Assembly (NCBI GenBank): GCA_001820675.1
Contig: MHQO01000003.1
Coordinates: 20,901-37,317, forward strand
Source: Candidatus Sungbacteria bacterium RIFCSPLOWO2_01_FULL_47_10
Lineage (GTDB): Bacteria; Patescibacteriota; Minisyncoccia; Sungbacterales; GWA2-42-14
Reading direction: 5' to 3'
Length of the DNA: 16,417 nucleotides
The position numbers and the translations under genes are program-made. The notes under the pieces were generated by a model. It was not told where the DNA came from. It saw nothing but the letters and a program-made list of their open reading frames with translations, and searched no databases. Below are positions 1 through 6,634 of the stretch, in pieces (within the stretch, counting starts at the first letter, position 1; the number at the start of each line of letters is the position of its first letter).

Positions 1-265
1 ACATCGTAACAACCACCCACCACATCTGTCCTTGAAAAAGTTTTTGATACCCGAACCAATATGCGTAGAAAAAAAGATAGTTGACGAAACAATACACCGG
101 GCTTAACACCGCAACAACACCAAACCAAAATGTCCACACGGATCTGAACTTAATCCCGAAAACCATGAGAGTCCTTGAGGCATCCTGCGACCAATAAATA
201 ATCGTGGTCAAAATCGCAAGATTAAACGAAAAGACCACGAAAAGCCACAGCCATTGCAGAAACAT
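1..265 (-). CDS. Membrane protein, C-terminal part outside window
   Basis: Read on the minus strand, an open frame starts with ATG at 265-263 and runs off the left edge (88 codons visible). It begins MFLQWLWLFVVFSFNLAIL, a strongly hydrophobic first segment. A second hydrophobic, aromatic segment (FWFGVVAVLSPVYCFVNYLFF) follows about 30 residues later, then more Trp/Tyr-rich sequence. An AGGAGTG Shine-Dalgarno (complement of 271-277) precedes the ATG. I infer a small integral membrane protein with at least two transmembrane helices. I do not recognise the family. It diverges from the secreted-protein gene at 430. Confidence 0.6.
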   Translation of the reverse strand, partial: MFLQWLWLFVVFSFNLAILTTIIYWSQDASRTLMVFGIKFRSVWTFWFGVVAVLSPVYCFVNYLFFYAYWFGYQKLFQGQMWWVVVTM

Positions 266-305
266 TGCTCCACTCCTAATTTAAGTCTTCAATGTTCTGC
301 ATACG

Positions 306-335
306 ATACTACCACAACACTCGCTCATATGGCAA
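306..335 (-). promoter_or_regulatory. Candidate promoter of the left-edge membrane gene
   Basis: On the minus strand, TTGCCA (330-335) is followed after 18 bp by TAGTAT (306-311). This is a reasonable sigma70 pair about 40 bp upstream of the start at 265. Judged by eye only. Confidence 0.35.
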
Positions 336-367
336 CCACCGGCACGTTTTTGCGGGAGCATTTGGTG

Positions 368-396
368 TTGTTTAAAATGTGTGTTCGTGGTATATC
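368..396 (+). promoter_or_regulatory. Candidate extended -10 promoter of the secreted-protein gene
   Basis: TTGTTT (368-373), a 17-bp spacer, then TATATC (391-396) preceded by TGG, as in an extended -10. It predicts a leader of roughly 27 nt before the ATG at 430, so the upstream ATG at 379 would lie outside the transcript. Confidence 0.4.
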
Positions 397-429
397 AATC
401 ACATAATCTTTGACACAAGAGGCCCCGCC

Positions 430-1242
430 ATGAAGTGGACCGCATTTTTTATCGTCGTGTTATCGGTGTTTCTTATTGGCGCCGGGAATGCGCCATCAAA
501 CCTGACCTTTTTCAACTCACGCAGTTTTACCTTCACAAACAAGGATTGTGCAAAAACGGCAACCTGCGGATTAATGCGTTTTTCGCTAAAAATTGATGAT
601 TACCAGATAATGATCGGCGGAACACCAAGTTATGGCACGCGCCTTATTGCCGAATATGAAACCGACCAGGAACTCTTTCTGGAAGAATATGCCATCGTGC
701 AATTCATTCGCGGTTGTATTTTTGAATCCCTCCGGAAAGCAGACGGAAGCATCCTCAACGTTCAGAATGTCTGGAGGTGGCAATTTGATGATGCCGTTCC
801 GTTTTCATTTGTTGACTGGGTTATCGATTCGGTTGACAAGGACCCGGTGTATAACTCCGGCGGAAAGGTTCGTCACGGCTTTTACCGCTGGAATGAAATC
901 CCCGGGTCATATAAAACCTCAACCGAACATTTCTTCCAAAACCAACCCAAGCCGAAGCGTCCGGCGCTGTATGTCATAGATCACCCGGGCACGGCGTTTG
1001 TTACAGACGGGGAAGCGCGCAACGTTTCGTTGAAATTTAAAACCTGCGTATACAAGGCCGCGGATATCCCCGTGAGCACAACCCAACAGAATATAAACTT
1101 CGCATCTCCAATCGCGTGTTTCCCTTGGCAAAGTTCTTTTATCTACAACCACGATACCCAAGCACACGAAGGCAAAAATGCGATTGATCCGTTTTGCAAT
1201 GTGCCTGTTTCACGTTCAAAAGAAAATGAAAGCAACCAATAG
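430..1242 (+). CDS. Secreted Cys-containing protein of unknown function
   Basis: I chose the ATG at 430 (270 residues) over the upstream ATG at 379. The chosen start has AAGAGG at 417-422 with good spacing, and translation begins directly with a signal peptide: Lys at position 2, a hydrophobic core AFFIVVLSVFLIG, and a likely cleavage after AGNA. The mature part is rich in aromatic and beta-prone stretches and holds six cysteines (in NKDC, TATC, RGCIF, FKTCV, IACFPW, PFCNV), which could form disulfides outside the cytoplasm. I do not recognise a family. It stands alone, with its own promoter and terminator, between a divergent membrane gene and convergent argS. Confidence 0.65.
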   Translation: MKWTAFFIVVLSVFLIGAGNAPSNLTFFNSRSFTFTNKDCAKTATCGLMRFSLKIDDYQIMIGGTPSYGTRLIAEYETDQELFLEEYAIVQFIRGCIFESLRKADGSILNVQNVWRWQFDDAVPFSFVDWVIDSVDKDPVYNSGGKVRHGFYRWNEIPGSYKTSTEHFFQNQPKPKRPALYVIDHPGTAFVTDGEARNVSLKFKTCVYKAADIPVSTTQQNINFASPIACFPWQSSFIYNHDTQAHEGKNAIDPFCNVPVSRSKENESNQ

Positions 1243-1254
1243 GTTGCTTTTTTG
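1231..1254 (+). terminator. Intrinsic terminator overlapping a stop codon
   Basis: AGCAACC, loop AATA, GGTTGCT, then a T-run. The hairpin begins inside the last codons of the secreted-protein gene, and its stop TAG (1240-1242) lies in the loop and second arm. It points toward convergent argS. Confidence 0.75.
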
Positions 1255-1274
1255 TATTGGGGAACCGATCGAAT

Positions 1275-3119
1275 CTACATCTCATCGGGTGATTCGATTC
1301 CCAAAAGGCCGAGACCGTGTTTGAGTGTTGTGGCTACTGTTTCAACGATCAAAAGCCGGACGGCCCTTTTTTGCGCATCCGCTTCCTGGAGGACCGGACG
1401 GGAATGGTAGAATTCGTTTGCTGTGCGTGCCAATGAATAAAGATAATGCGCAAGGATATTTGGCAGGTATTCGGCCAAAGCATCCTCAATCGCTTCCGGG
1501 TATCGGAGAACTGCGGCAGCTAGCCGGTGTTCGAGCGGATCAAGTTCGGATGAATCTGGAATTTTTTTAGAAATGCCCGCCTCTTTCGCTTTTTGAAGAA
1601 TGCTGTTCAGTCGCGCGCGGGCGTATTGAAGGTAGGGGCCGGTATCTCCCTCGAATGAAAGAGCGTCTTCCCACCGGAATACGATACCCGAACGGCGATT
1701 ATGCGAAAGGTCGAAATATTTTATGGCGCCAAGGCCAACCTGCTTTGCGATTTCTTTTTTGTTTTTAAGATCGGGGTTTTTTTCTTGGATTACGGCACGC
1801 GCCCGCTTTTCCGCTTCATCAAGCAAAGCATTCAGGGAAATAACATTCCCCGCCCGCGTGCTCAGAGCGCCTTCCGGGAGTTTCATGAATCCGAATTCGA
1901 TATGCTGTGACTCTCCCCACCCTTCGAATCCAAGTTTTTCGGCAACGCGGAACAGTTGCTTAAAATGGTGCGACTGCCGCACATCAACGACATAAAGACT
2001 TTTTGCGAATTTCCACTTTTTCTTTCTATATATAATGGTGGCAAGATCGCGCAAAAGGTATGTAGAAGCGCCGTCCGATTTAATAAGCACCGCCTCATCA
2101 AGTCCCTCACCCGAAAGATCAACAACAATCGCTTCATCTTTCTTTCTTGCGACACCCTTTTTCAATGCCCCGTTCACAATGGCTGGCATATCTGTTTCAT
2201 ATTCGCTTTCTCCCTTATATTCTTCAAAATCCCTCAACCGAAGAAGTTTTACTCCGCCCCGCAAAAAATTTTCTTCGGAAGCGCCTTTTAATTCCCTCCA
2301 TATATTTCTGTTTTCGGCTTCCCCCCGCTCAAGCTTTGCAAATTCTTCTTTTCCGGGATTTTCGTCATATCCTTCCGCCGTTTTGTTCGCTCCACTATAT
2401 AAAAGGTTCAGTCTATGAAAACCCTCCAATGGATTTTCTTCCAACTCTTTCATGAGAGCCGCTCGGTCACTCGGTGAAAGTTTTTTAAACGCCCAAAGCA
2501 AAATTCCAAATTGGGTTCCCCAATCGCCTTGGTGCGTATCGGTTTTTACGGAATACCCCGCGCATTCAAATATTCTCGCAATCGCGTCTCCAATAACCGC
2601 AGAACGCAAATGCCCGACATGCGGTCTTTTCCCGATATTCAACTGAAAATATTCGACAACGATTGTTTTTCCTTTTCCCGCATCACTCTTTCCCCATTGA
2701 CCGGGCTTCTCTCTCACCGCCTGAAGTTTTTTCAACAAAAATTCATCTTTTAAAGAAAAATTTATAAATCCAGGGGGAGCTACTTCTACTTTTTTAAATA
2801 AATCTGTCTCCTTTTTCAGATGATCAACAAGGTATTGTGCTAAATCTAAGGGTTTAGTTGGGTAGCTACCTGTTACTCTATGCCATGCTGTGTCGCCAGT
2901 GCGAATTTTGATTGCCGGTATATCTGGTGATTGAAGCGTACTTGTTTTTTCTTCTATTTGTTTCGCAAGAGTACGAGTTATAACAAAGGCCACATTCGTC
3001 GCAAAATCCCCGTGCTCAGGAATTTCCGGAACTTCAACGGAAAAAACAGGAACCGTTTTGCCGCCATCCATTTTTTGTACCGTTTTTAGTATCGCTTTTT
3101 TAATTTCATCGCGAATCAT
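1275..3119 (-). CDS. argS: Arginyl-tRNA synthetase
   Basis: Class I aminoacyl-tRNA synthetase that charges tRNA-Arg using ATP; cytoplasmic. It has 614 residues, somewhat long for the family. Domain order is typical: an N-terminal Add-1 type domain (EIPEHGDFATN about 31-42; FKKVEVAPPGFINFSL about 108-123), the HIGH motif as HVGH (167-170) in NIGKRPHVGHLRSAVIGD, GDWGTQFG about 198-205, a degenerate KMSKS region GALSTRAGNV, and a C-terminal DALR-like anticodon-binding helix bundle (LAHYLYSLARTANEFYHSR). Residues about 59-90 look like an extra in-frame segment (separate entry). No strong SD precedes the ATG. The start lies about 30 bp after the terminator of the purF unit, so it needs a promoter I cannot place, or readthrough. 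Confidence 0.96.
   Translation of the reverse strand: MIRDEIKKAILKTVQKMDGGKTVPVFSVEVPEIPEHGDFATNVAFVITRTLAKQIEEKTSTLQSPDIPAIKIRTGDTAWHRVTGSYPTKPLDLAQYLVDHLKKETDLFKKVEVAPPGFINFSLKDEFLLKKLQAVREKPGQWGKSDAGKGKTIVVEYFQLNIGKRPHVGHLRSAVIGDAIARIFECAGYSVKTDTHQGDWGTQFGILLWAFKKLSPSDRAALMKELEENPLEGFHRLNLLYSGANKTAEGYDENPGKEEFAKLERGEAENRNIWRELKGASEENFLRGGVKLLRLRDFEEYKGESEYETDMPAIVNGALKKGVARKKDEAIVVDLSGEGLDEAVLIKSDGASTYLLRDLATIIYRKKKWKFAKSLYVVDVRQSHHFKQLFRVAEKLGFEGWGESQHIEFGFMKLPEGALSTRAGNVISLNALLDEAEKRARAVIQEKNPDLKNKKEIAKQVGLGAIKYFDLSHNRRSGIVFRWEDALSFEGDTGPYLQYARARLNSILQKAKEAGISKKIPDSSELDPLEHRLAAAVLRYPEAIEDALAEYLPNILAHYLYSLARTANEFYHSRPVLQEADAQKRAVRLLIVETVATTLKHGLGLLGIESPDEM
2850..2945 (-). other. Possible in-frame inserted segment within argS
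   Basis: Codons about 59-90 (STLQSPDIPAIK ... TGDTAWHRVTGSYPTKP) sit between two Add-1 motifs that in ArgRS proteins I know are separated by roughly 25-30 residues. Here the gap is about 54. The DNA includes a perfect palindrome GGTAGCTACC and reads differently from the flanking Lys/Glu-rich helices. This resembles in-frame palindromic peptide elements in other bacteria, or it may be a lineage-specific loop. The comparison is from memory. Confidence 0.35.
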
Positions 3120-3146
3120 GGTTTTACTCTATCAAAATCACGATAA

Positions 3147-3173
3147 ATTAAAAAGGCCCTCCTTCGAGGACCT
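3147..3173 (-). terminator. Terminator of the purF unit
   Basis: On the minus strand, AGGTCCTC, loop GAAG, GAGGGCCT (8-bp stem with one G-U), then TTTTT. It lies just after the 88-residue gene and just before argS. It could also act as a partial readthrough point into argS. Confidence 0.8.
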
Positions 3174-3187
3174 GAAAACCTTATATG

Positions 3188-3454
3188 TTATCCGCGCTTT
3201 CCTTCGGCAACGTATCGGTACGCTCCATCCAAAATTTCAGGATTGGAAAGTTCTTTCCACCCGCCAAATCCTTCATTCGTATACATGAGCTGACGCTCGA
3301 CAAGATTGAAAAACTCTCCATAACCAAAGCATGAGAGTTCGGGAAGCGGCATTGTCGATAGTTCCGTAATGCGGCGCCGCTCGCGTTCATGCTCGATATA
3401 TGCCCGTATGACATGGAGCTTATGCTCGCTCTCGTCTTCGCGTCTGTTATTCAT
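3188..3454 (-). CDS. Small protein translationally coupled to purF, unknown
   Basis: 88 residues from the ATG at 3454-3452. I prefer this start to the upstream in-frame one at 3580 because the ATG overlaps the purF stop (ATGAATAA), a typical coupling arrangement, and because the longer reading would run as antiparallel-free overlap deep into purF. The protein begins MNNRREDESEHKLHVIRAYI with a charged N-terminal helix (EHERERRRITEL), followed by a Gly/aromatic-rich part (CFGYGEFFNLVERQLMYTNEGFGGWKEL). No signal peptide, membrane segment or family that I recognise. Being cotranscribed with and coupled to purF suggests a link to purine synthesis or its regulation, but that is inference. Confidence 0.65.
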   Translation of the reverse strand: MNNRREDESEHKLHVIRAYIEHERERRRITELSTMPLPELSCFGYGEFFNLVERQLMYTNEGFGGWKELSNPEILDGAYRYVAEGKRG

Positions 3455-4871
3455 TGCCGTCCCCGTTCTCGAAAACCCGAATATGGTATTCGCCCGAAAA
3501 ACACGCATGGCAGAAATTGTTTTCGCGAAGTTGTGATTTTTTGCCCGATACTTCAAGGATCGAACGCACGAGACCGGCAAGACTCAGATACCCCAGCGAA
3601 TCGACGCCGATTTCTTTTCGGATTTCTTCAATATTGCCATTATGACGTTTTGCGATAAGTTCGCCTTCGATACGATATGTATCGATTCCGTAATAACACG
3701 GATGACGATAGGGCGGCGAACTGATGCGAAGATGCACCTCTTGCGCGCCCGCCTTTCGCAGTAAATGAGTTACCTTTTTTGCGGCCGTTGCACGAACAAT
3801 CGAATCATCTACGACCGCGACCCGCTTACCTGAAACTTCTTCCGCAATTGGGTTAAACTTAATCTGCATCCCCTTCTCACGCCGCTCCTGCAAGGGCTCG
3901 ATGAATGTTCTTCCCACATAATGCGAGCGAAAAAGCGATTCTTCCATCGGAATCCCCGATTCGCGCGAAAAACCCTCTGCGGCGTATTTTCCGGAGTCAA
4001 GCACCGGAACGACCACGTCAGCATCAACCGGTGATTCGCGCCAAAGATTCCTTCCCATCTGCCGCTGGGCCGCCTTCACCCTTCTGCCGTCAAATCTGGC
4101 GTCGGGGCGCGAAAAATATACGTATTCGAAAATACAGAATTTTTTTGCCTCCGGCAGTTGAAGAACCGAACCGGCAGAAACAGGAAACAATGCTCCGGCA
4201 TGCCCAGGTGTGATTTTCCGAATCATTCCCGCGGAAAAATCAGCAACATATGGAATTCCGAGAACATCACAGGCAACGCTCTCTGAAGCAATTACCCGGA
4301 TACCCCGCCTCTCGCCGTATACCAGCGGACGGTTGCCGCTCGAGTCACGAATGCCGTAAACCGAGTCTTTATACAAGAGAACCAAAGAATATGTTCCCCT
4401 GATGCGAGACAGGGCCGAGCGTACCGCATCCAAAAAATCATACCGCTCATTAAAATAGATCAGGGCCGCGATAACTTCAGTGTCGGTCGTCGTTCTGAAA
4501 AAATATCCCCGCCTCATGCACTCGTCACGAAGTTCCCGCGTGTTGGTAAGATTTCCGTTATGCGCGATCCAGAACGGCGTGCTCCGATATACTCCCTCGA
4601 TCGGCTGGACGTTTTCAGGACATGATGCACCCGCGGTCGAATAGCGGACATGTCCGATTCCGGCATTTCCCGAAAGTTCAGAAAGGTGGTTATTCCGAAA
4701 TACCACATCAACCGTTCCCATCTCCCTTCGGTCACGGTATTGCAAACCGCCATATGTCACGATTCCCGCACTCTCTTTGCCGCGATGCTGTAGCGACCAC
4801 AACCCCGCATAGAGCTCTTCGGATACAGAGACCGAGCCGTCTTCAGCGACGACGCCGATTAGCCCGCACAT
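3447..4871 (-). CDS. purF: Amidophosphoribosyltransferase (Fe-S type)
   Basis: Catalyses the first step of de novo purine synthesis: PRPP plus glutamine to phosphoribosylamine. The start at 4871 (MCGLIG, 474 residues) places Cys2 as the N-terminal nucleophile after Met removal; an AAGGGGG SD is just upstream, so a longer reading to 4970 is rejected. The glutaminase domain shows LQHRGKESAGI (27-37) and IAHNGNLTN (102-110). The PRPP-binding motif VVDDSIVRAT is at 353-362. Cysteines at 246 (CIFEYVYFSRPD), 392 (PCYYGIDTYR), 454 and 457 (CHAC) match the four [4Fe-4S] ligands of the Bacillus-type enzyme. No other purine genes lie in the window. Confidence 0.96.
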   Translation of the reverse strand: MCGLIGVVAEDGSVSVSEELYAGLWSLQHRGKESAGIVTYGGLQYRDRREMGTVDVVFRNNHLSELSGNAGIGHVRYSTAGASCPENVQPIEGVYRSTPFWIAHNGNLTNTRELRDECMRRGYFFRTTTDTEVIAALIYFNERYDFLDAVRSALSRIRGTYSLVLLYKDSVYGIRDSSGNRPLVYGERRGIRVIASESVACDVLGIPYVADFSAGMIRKITPGHAGALFPVSAGSVLQLPEAKKFCIFEYVYFSRPDARFDGRRVKAAQRQMGRNLWRESPVDADVVVPVLDSGKYAAEGFSRESGIPMEESLFRSHYVGRTFIEPLQERREKGMQIKFNPIAEEVSGKRVAVVDDSIVRATAAKKVTHLLRKAGAQEVHLRISSPPYRHPCYYGIDTYRIEGELIAKRHNGNIEEIRKEIGVDSLGYLSLAGLVRSILEVSGKKSQLRENNFCHACFSGEYHIRVFENGDGNE

Positions 4872-4915
4872 GGAACCCCCTTTTTTCATTTCAAAGAGCG
4901 AAAAGGATGTTTCTA

Positions 4916-4944
4916 TTCGTACCACATTTTTTAATACTTGACAA
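4916..4944 (-). promoter_or_regulatory. Promoter of the purF unit
   Basis: On the minus strand, TTGTCA (4939-4944), a 17-bp spacer, then TACGAA (4916-4921). It lies about 45 bp upstream of the purF ATG and is the best sigma70 match in the divergent purF/smpB gap. Confidence 0.5.
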
Positions 4945-5048
4945 GCGGAGAAATAACGGAGAAATACCAAGTGCGGGCATGCTTTTTTATTTTTTTACTC
5001 CGTGGCATGATGTTGATAGAAGCAAAATTAAACGCTACTGAAACGCAA

Positions 5049-5134
5049 CTTGCGTCTCACGTTGCATAATCGTTTGCGTATAATATTGCTTCTAAATGTA
5101 CGCGTGATCATTTGCGTCTTGAATTGCTTCTAAA
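5049..5134 (+). repeat. Short direct repeats in the smpB leader
   Basis: The 24-bp pattern TTTGCGT-N5-ATTGCTTCTAAA occurs at 5073-5096 and again at 5111-5134 (38 bp apart). A degenerate third copy (TTGCGT-N6-TTGC) is at 5050-5065, and a loosely inverted version lies at about 5020-5050. The copies bracket the candidate -10 of smpB. They could be operator sites or a local duplication. Confidence 0.5.
5079..5084 (+). promoter_or_regulatory. Candidate -10 element for smpB
   Basis: A perfect TATAAT 55 bp upstream of the smpB ATG, lying inside the first of the direct repeats. No good -35 hexamer is visible at 16-18 bp spacing, which might mean activator dependence. Confidence 0.4.
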
Positions 5135-5138
5135 ACCA

Positions 5139-5597
5139 ATGGTGGCGATAGCAACCAATAAGAGGGCTTTTTTCGATTACGAAATCCTCGAAACGTATGA
5201 GGCTGGGTTGGAATTATTCGGATTCGAAGTGAAGTCGGTCAAAACGGGACACATTAGTCTCGGCGGGTCATACATTATAATAAGACCCAAACCCTCCGGG
5301 TCGGTCGAAGCAGAACTTTTAAACGCTCACATCCCCCCGTATCAGCCGAAAAATGCTCCCGCAAGTTATGAACCGTATCGAACTCGAAAACTCCTCTTGC
5401 ATAAATCAGAAATCAAAGCGCTCATCGGAAAATCCGCCCAAAAAGGGTTGACATTGGTGCCGTTGAGGGTGTATAATAAAAGAGGAAAAATAAAGCTCGA
5501 ATTCGGACTCGCGCGATCCAAGAAAAAACAGGATAAAAGGGAGACAATCAAGAGAAGGGAGGCAGAGAGGGAAATAGATAGGATAATGAAAACATGA
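5139..5597 (+). CDS. smpB: SsrA-binding protein
   Basis: Binds tmRNA and brings it to stalled ribosomes for trans-translation. 152 residues from the ATG at 5139. I prefer this to the TTG at 5112 because the family starts with a short tail before NKRAFFDYEI. Conserved blocks: NKRAFFDYEILETYEAG (6-22), GFEVKSVKTGHISLGGSY, ELLNAHIPPYQPKNAP, RTRKLLLHKSEI, KGLTLVPLRVYNKRGKIKLEF, GLARSKKKQDKRETIKRREAERE, and a basic C-terminal tail that in the family enters the mRNA channel. No clear SD precedes the start. Its stop TGA overlaps the next ATG (ATGA). The tmRNA gene lies about 375 bp downstream, so both partners of trans-translation sit together. Confidence 0.97.
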   Translation: MVAIATNKRAFFDYEILETYEAGLELFGFEVKSVKTGHISLGGSYIIIRPKPSGSVEAELLNAHIPPYQPKNAPASYEPYRTRKLLLHKSEIKALIGKSAQKGLTLVPLRVYNKRGKIKLEFGLARSKKKQDKRETIKRREAEREIDRIMKT

Positions 5598-5947
5598 TCT
5601 GGTATGTATACATTTTATACAGCGAGAAAGACAACAAGTTGTATGTTTGATGCACGAATAATTTTGAAAAGAGAGTTGAGAGACACAATCTTGGTTATGT
5701 TCCTGTAACCAAACATAGAAGACCGCTTGTTTTAATCCATAGTGAAAATTTTAAAAACAAAGCAGACGCTTTCCAGCGAGAAAGATTTTTAAAGAGTTTA
5801 TGGGGAGCAAGAACGAAAAAGAAAATCTTGAAAGAATATCTCAAAAAAATAGAGAGTCGTCCGAATAATTTTAAGGCTAAAGCCCTCTTCCTCATTCGTA
5901 TTAAATTATCGAATGAGGGCTCGCCCGAACACTCAATCTTTAATTAA
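5594..5947 (+). pseudogene. GIY-YIG endonuclease-like gene with in-frame TGA
   Basis: The frame starts at the ATG overlapping the smpB stop and reads MIWYVYILYSEKDNKLYV, then TGA at 5648-5650, then CTNNFEKRVERHNLGYVP, TKHRRPLVLIHSE, DAFQRERFLKSLWG and KKKILKEYLKKI to TAA at 5945-5947. This is the single-domain GIY-YIG (UvrC N-terminus/URI) fold. It keeps the Y-V-Y start motif, the Arg in EKR, and the conserved Glu in FQRERFLK. The TGA sits exactly where the family has the glycine of YxGxT, one base from GGA. TGA is a normal stop here, so this is most simply a fresh nonsense mutation or a sequencing error. The last ~30 residues read through a hairpin and are probably not part of the domain. 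Confidence 0.75.
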
Positions 5948-5970
5948 AAAATTAGAATGATTGAGTGTTC
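5927..5970 (+). repeat. 12-bp perfect inverted repeat just before ssrA
   Basis: GAACACTCAATC (5927-5938) and GATTGAGTGTTC (5959-5970) are perfect reverse complements around a 20-nt AT-rich loop that itself contains TAATT/AATTA. The second arm ends 3 bp before the mature tmRNA 5' end. An imperfect hairpin (AGCCCTC...ATTCG with CGAATGAGGGCT) lies just upstream at about 5880-5921. Possible roles: terminator of the smpB unit, tmRNA precursor processing structure, or operator. A TAGAAT (5953-5958) in the loop could be the ssrA -10. Confidence 0.6.
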
Positions 5971-5973
5971 TAT

Positions 5974-6437
5974 GGGGGTGTTGGGTTTCGACGGTTCATT
6001 AAAACGTCAAAAATCGGGTGGAAGACGTGGAGTAACTTCCTAAAACAATCTTCACAAACAAATAAGTGCAAACTTATTGTCAAAAGTGCGAAACGCAGTT
6101 GCTTCGGTCTTCGGACCTGATGAAAGGGCATTCGCACCTGCTTTAGCTTAATAGGTTAAAGCGACCCGTTGCGATAGTAATATCGCAGCCATCGGCGTAG
6201 CTGATGCTTGATCGGTTGCATCACCGGTGTCATACATTCAAGCTAGGCCGACCCATAAGGGTTCAGGCCGCGGTTCTGAAGGTCTTCCGTGCCGAAGAAC
6301 GACAAACAACACGGAGAGTCCAATGGGTGTTTCTCGGCATTTTCAGCCCATTGGTTCTTAGGAGGGCAATGCCGATATGCCCGTATACTTTTTGACGCGC
6401 CATGTTCCGGACGCCGGTTCAACTCCGGTCGCCTCCA
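5974..6437 (+). ncRNA. ssrA: Transfer-messenger RNA (tmRNA)
   Basis: Rescues stalled ribosomes and tags the incomplete protein for degradation, working with SmpB. The 5' end GGGGGTG pairs with the 3' CGCCTCC (6430-6436) to make the tRNA-Ala-like acceptor stem, followed by discriminator A (6437). CCA is not encoded. The 5' part has the diagnostic TTGGGTTTCGACGG; the 3' part has GGACGCCGGTTCAACTCCGG, the T-arm. GGAAG...CTTCC near 6019-6039 suits pseudoknot 1. The resume codon GCA at 6068 is preceded by AATAAGT, matching the usual context. At about 464 nt it is longer than most tmRNAs (usually 350-400). Confidence 0.95.
6068..6151 (+). other. tmRNA tag-peptide reading frame, 27 codons
   Basis: From resume codon GCA the frame reads ANLLSKVRNAVASVF..., then GPDERAFAPALA and TAA, with TAG immediately after. 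The Ala-Asn start and the hydrophobic Ala-Leu-Ala end are typical of tags, and the double stop supports the frame. The length (27, versus about 8-15 in most bacteria) and the PALA end instead of ALAA are unusual. Confidence 0.8.
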
Positions 6438-6460
6438 TTTTTTCGAGTAGGTTAGTACCG

Positions 6461-6490
6461 AAAAGCGCTAGACACTGTCTGCGCTTTTTT
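6461..6490 (+). terminator. Terminator of ssrA
   Basis: AAAAGCGC (6461-6468) pairs with GCGCTTTT (6481-6488), with inner AGAC/GTCT, followed by TT and GGTTATA. It starts 23 nt after the tmRNA 3' end. The same layout is copied after downstream genes (see the repeats). Confidence 0.85.
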
Positions 6491-6634
6491 GGTTATACCC
6501 GATTCCAGTCTCGTGTCCTGGAATTCTGGACGATGTTAGAACCCTCTGCAAAAAGTAAAATAAAATGGCTATACAAAATAGAATTTTTGTGCTACTTGTA
6601 TCATTAGCACTCTATATAAAAGAAAGGCGGCCGC

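Noticed and set aside
379..429. Upstream ATG for the secreted protein
   Set aside because: It lies upstream of the predicted transcript start and would bury the signal peptide; the ATG at 430 has an SD.
4872..4970. N-terminal extension of PurF
   Set aside because: The enzyme needs Cys immediately after the initiator Met; the extension overlaps the promoter and lacks an SD.
5594..5947. Genetic code in which TGA encodes glycine
   Set aside because: smpB and the C39-like gene end in TGA, and long genes such as argS contain no in-frame TGA; a recoded genome would show many.
6204..6607. Short open frames within and after the tmRNA
   Set aside because: They lie inside the structured RNA gene and its terminator, with no SD or protein-like sequence.
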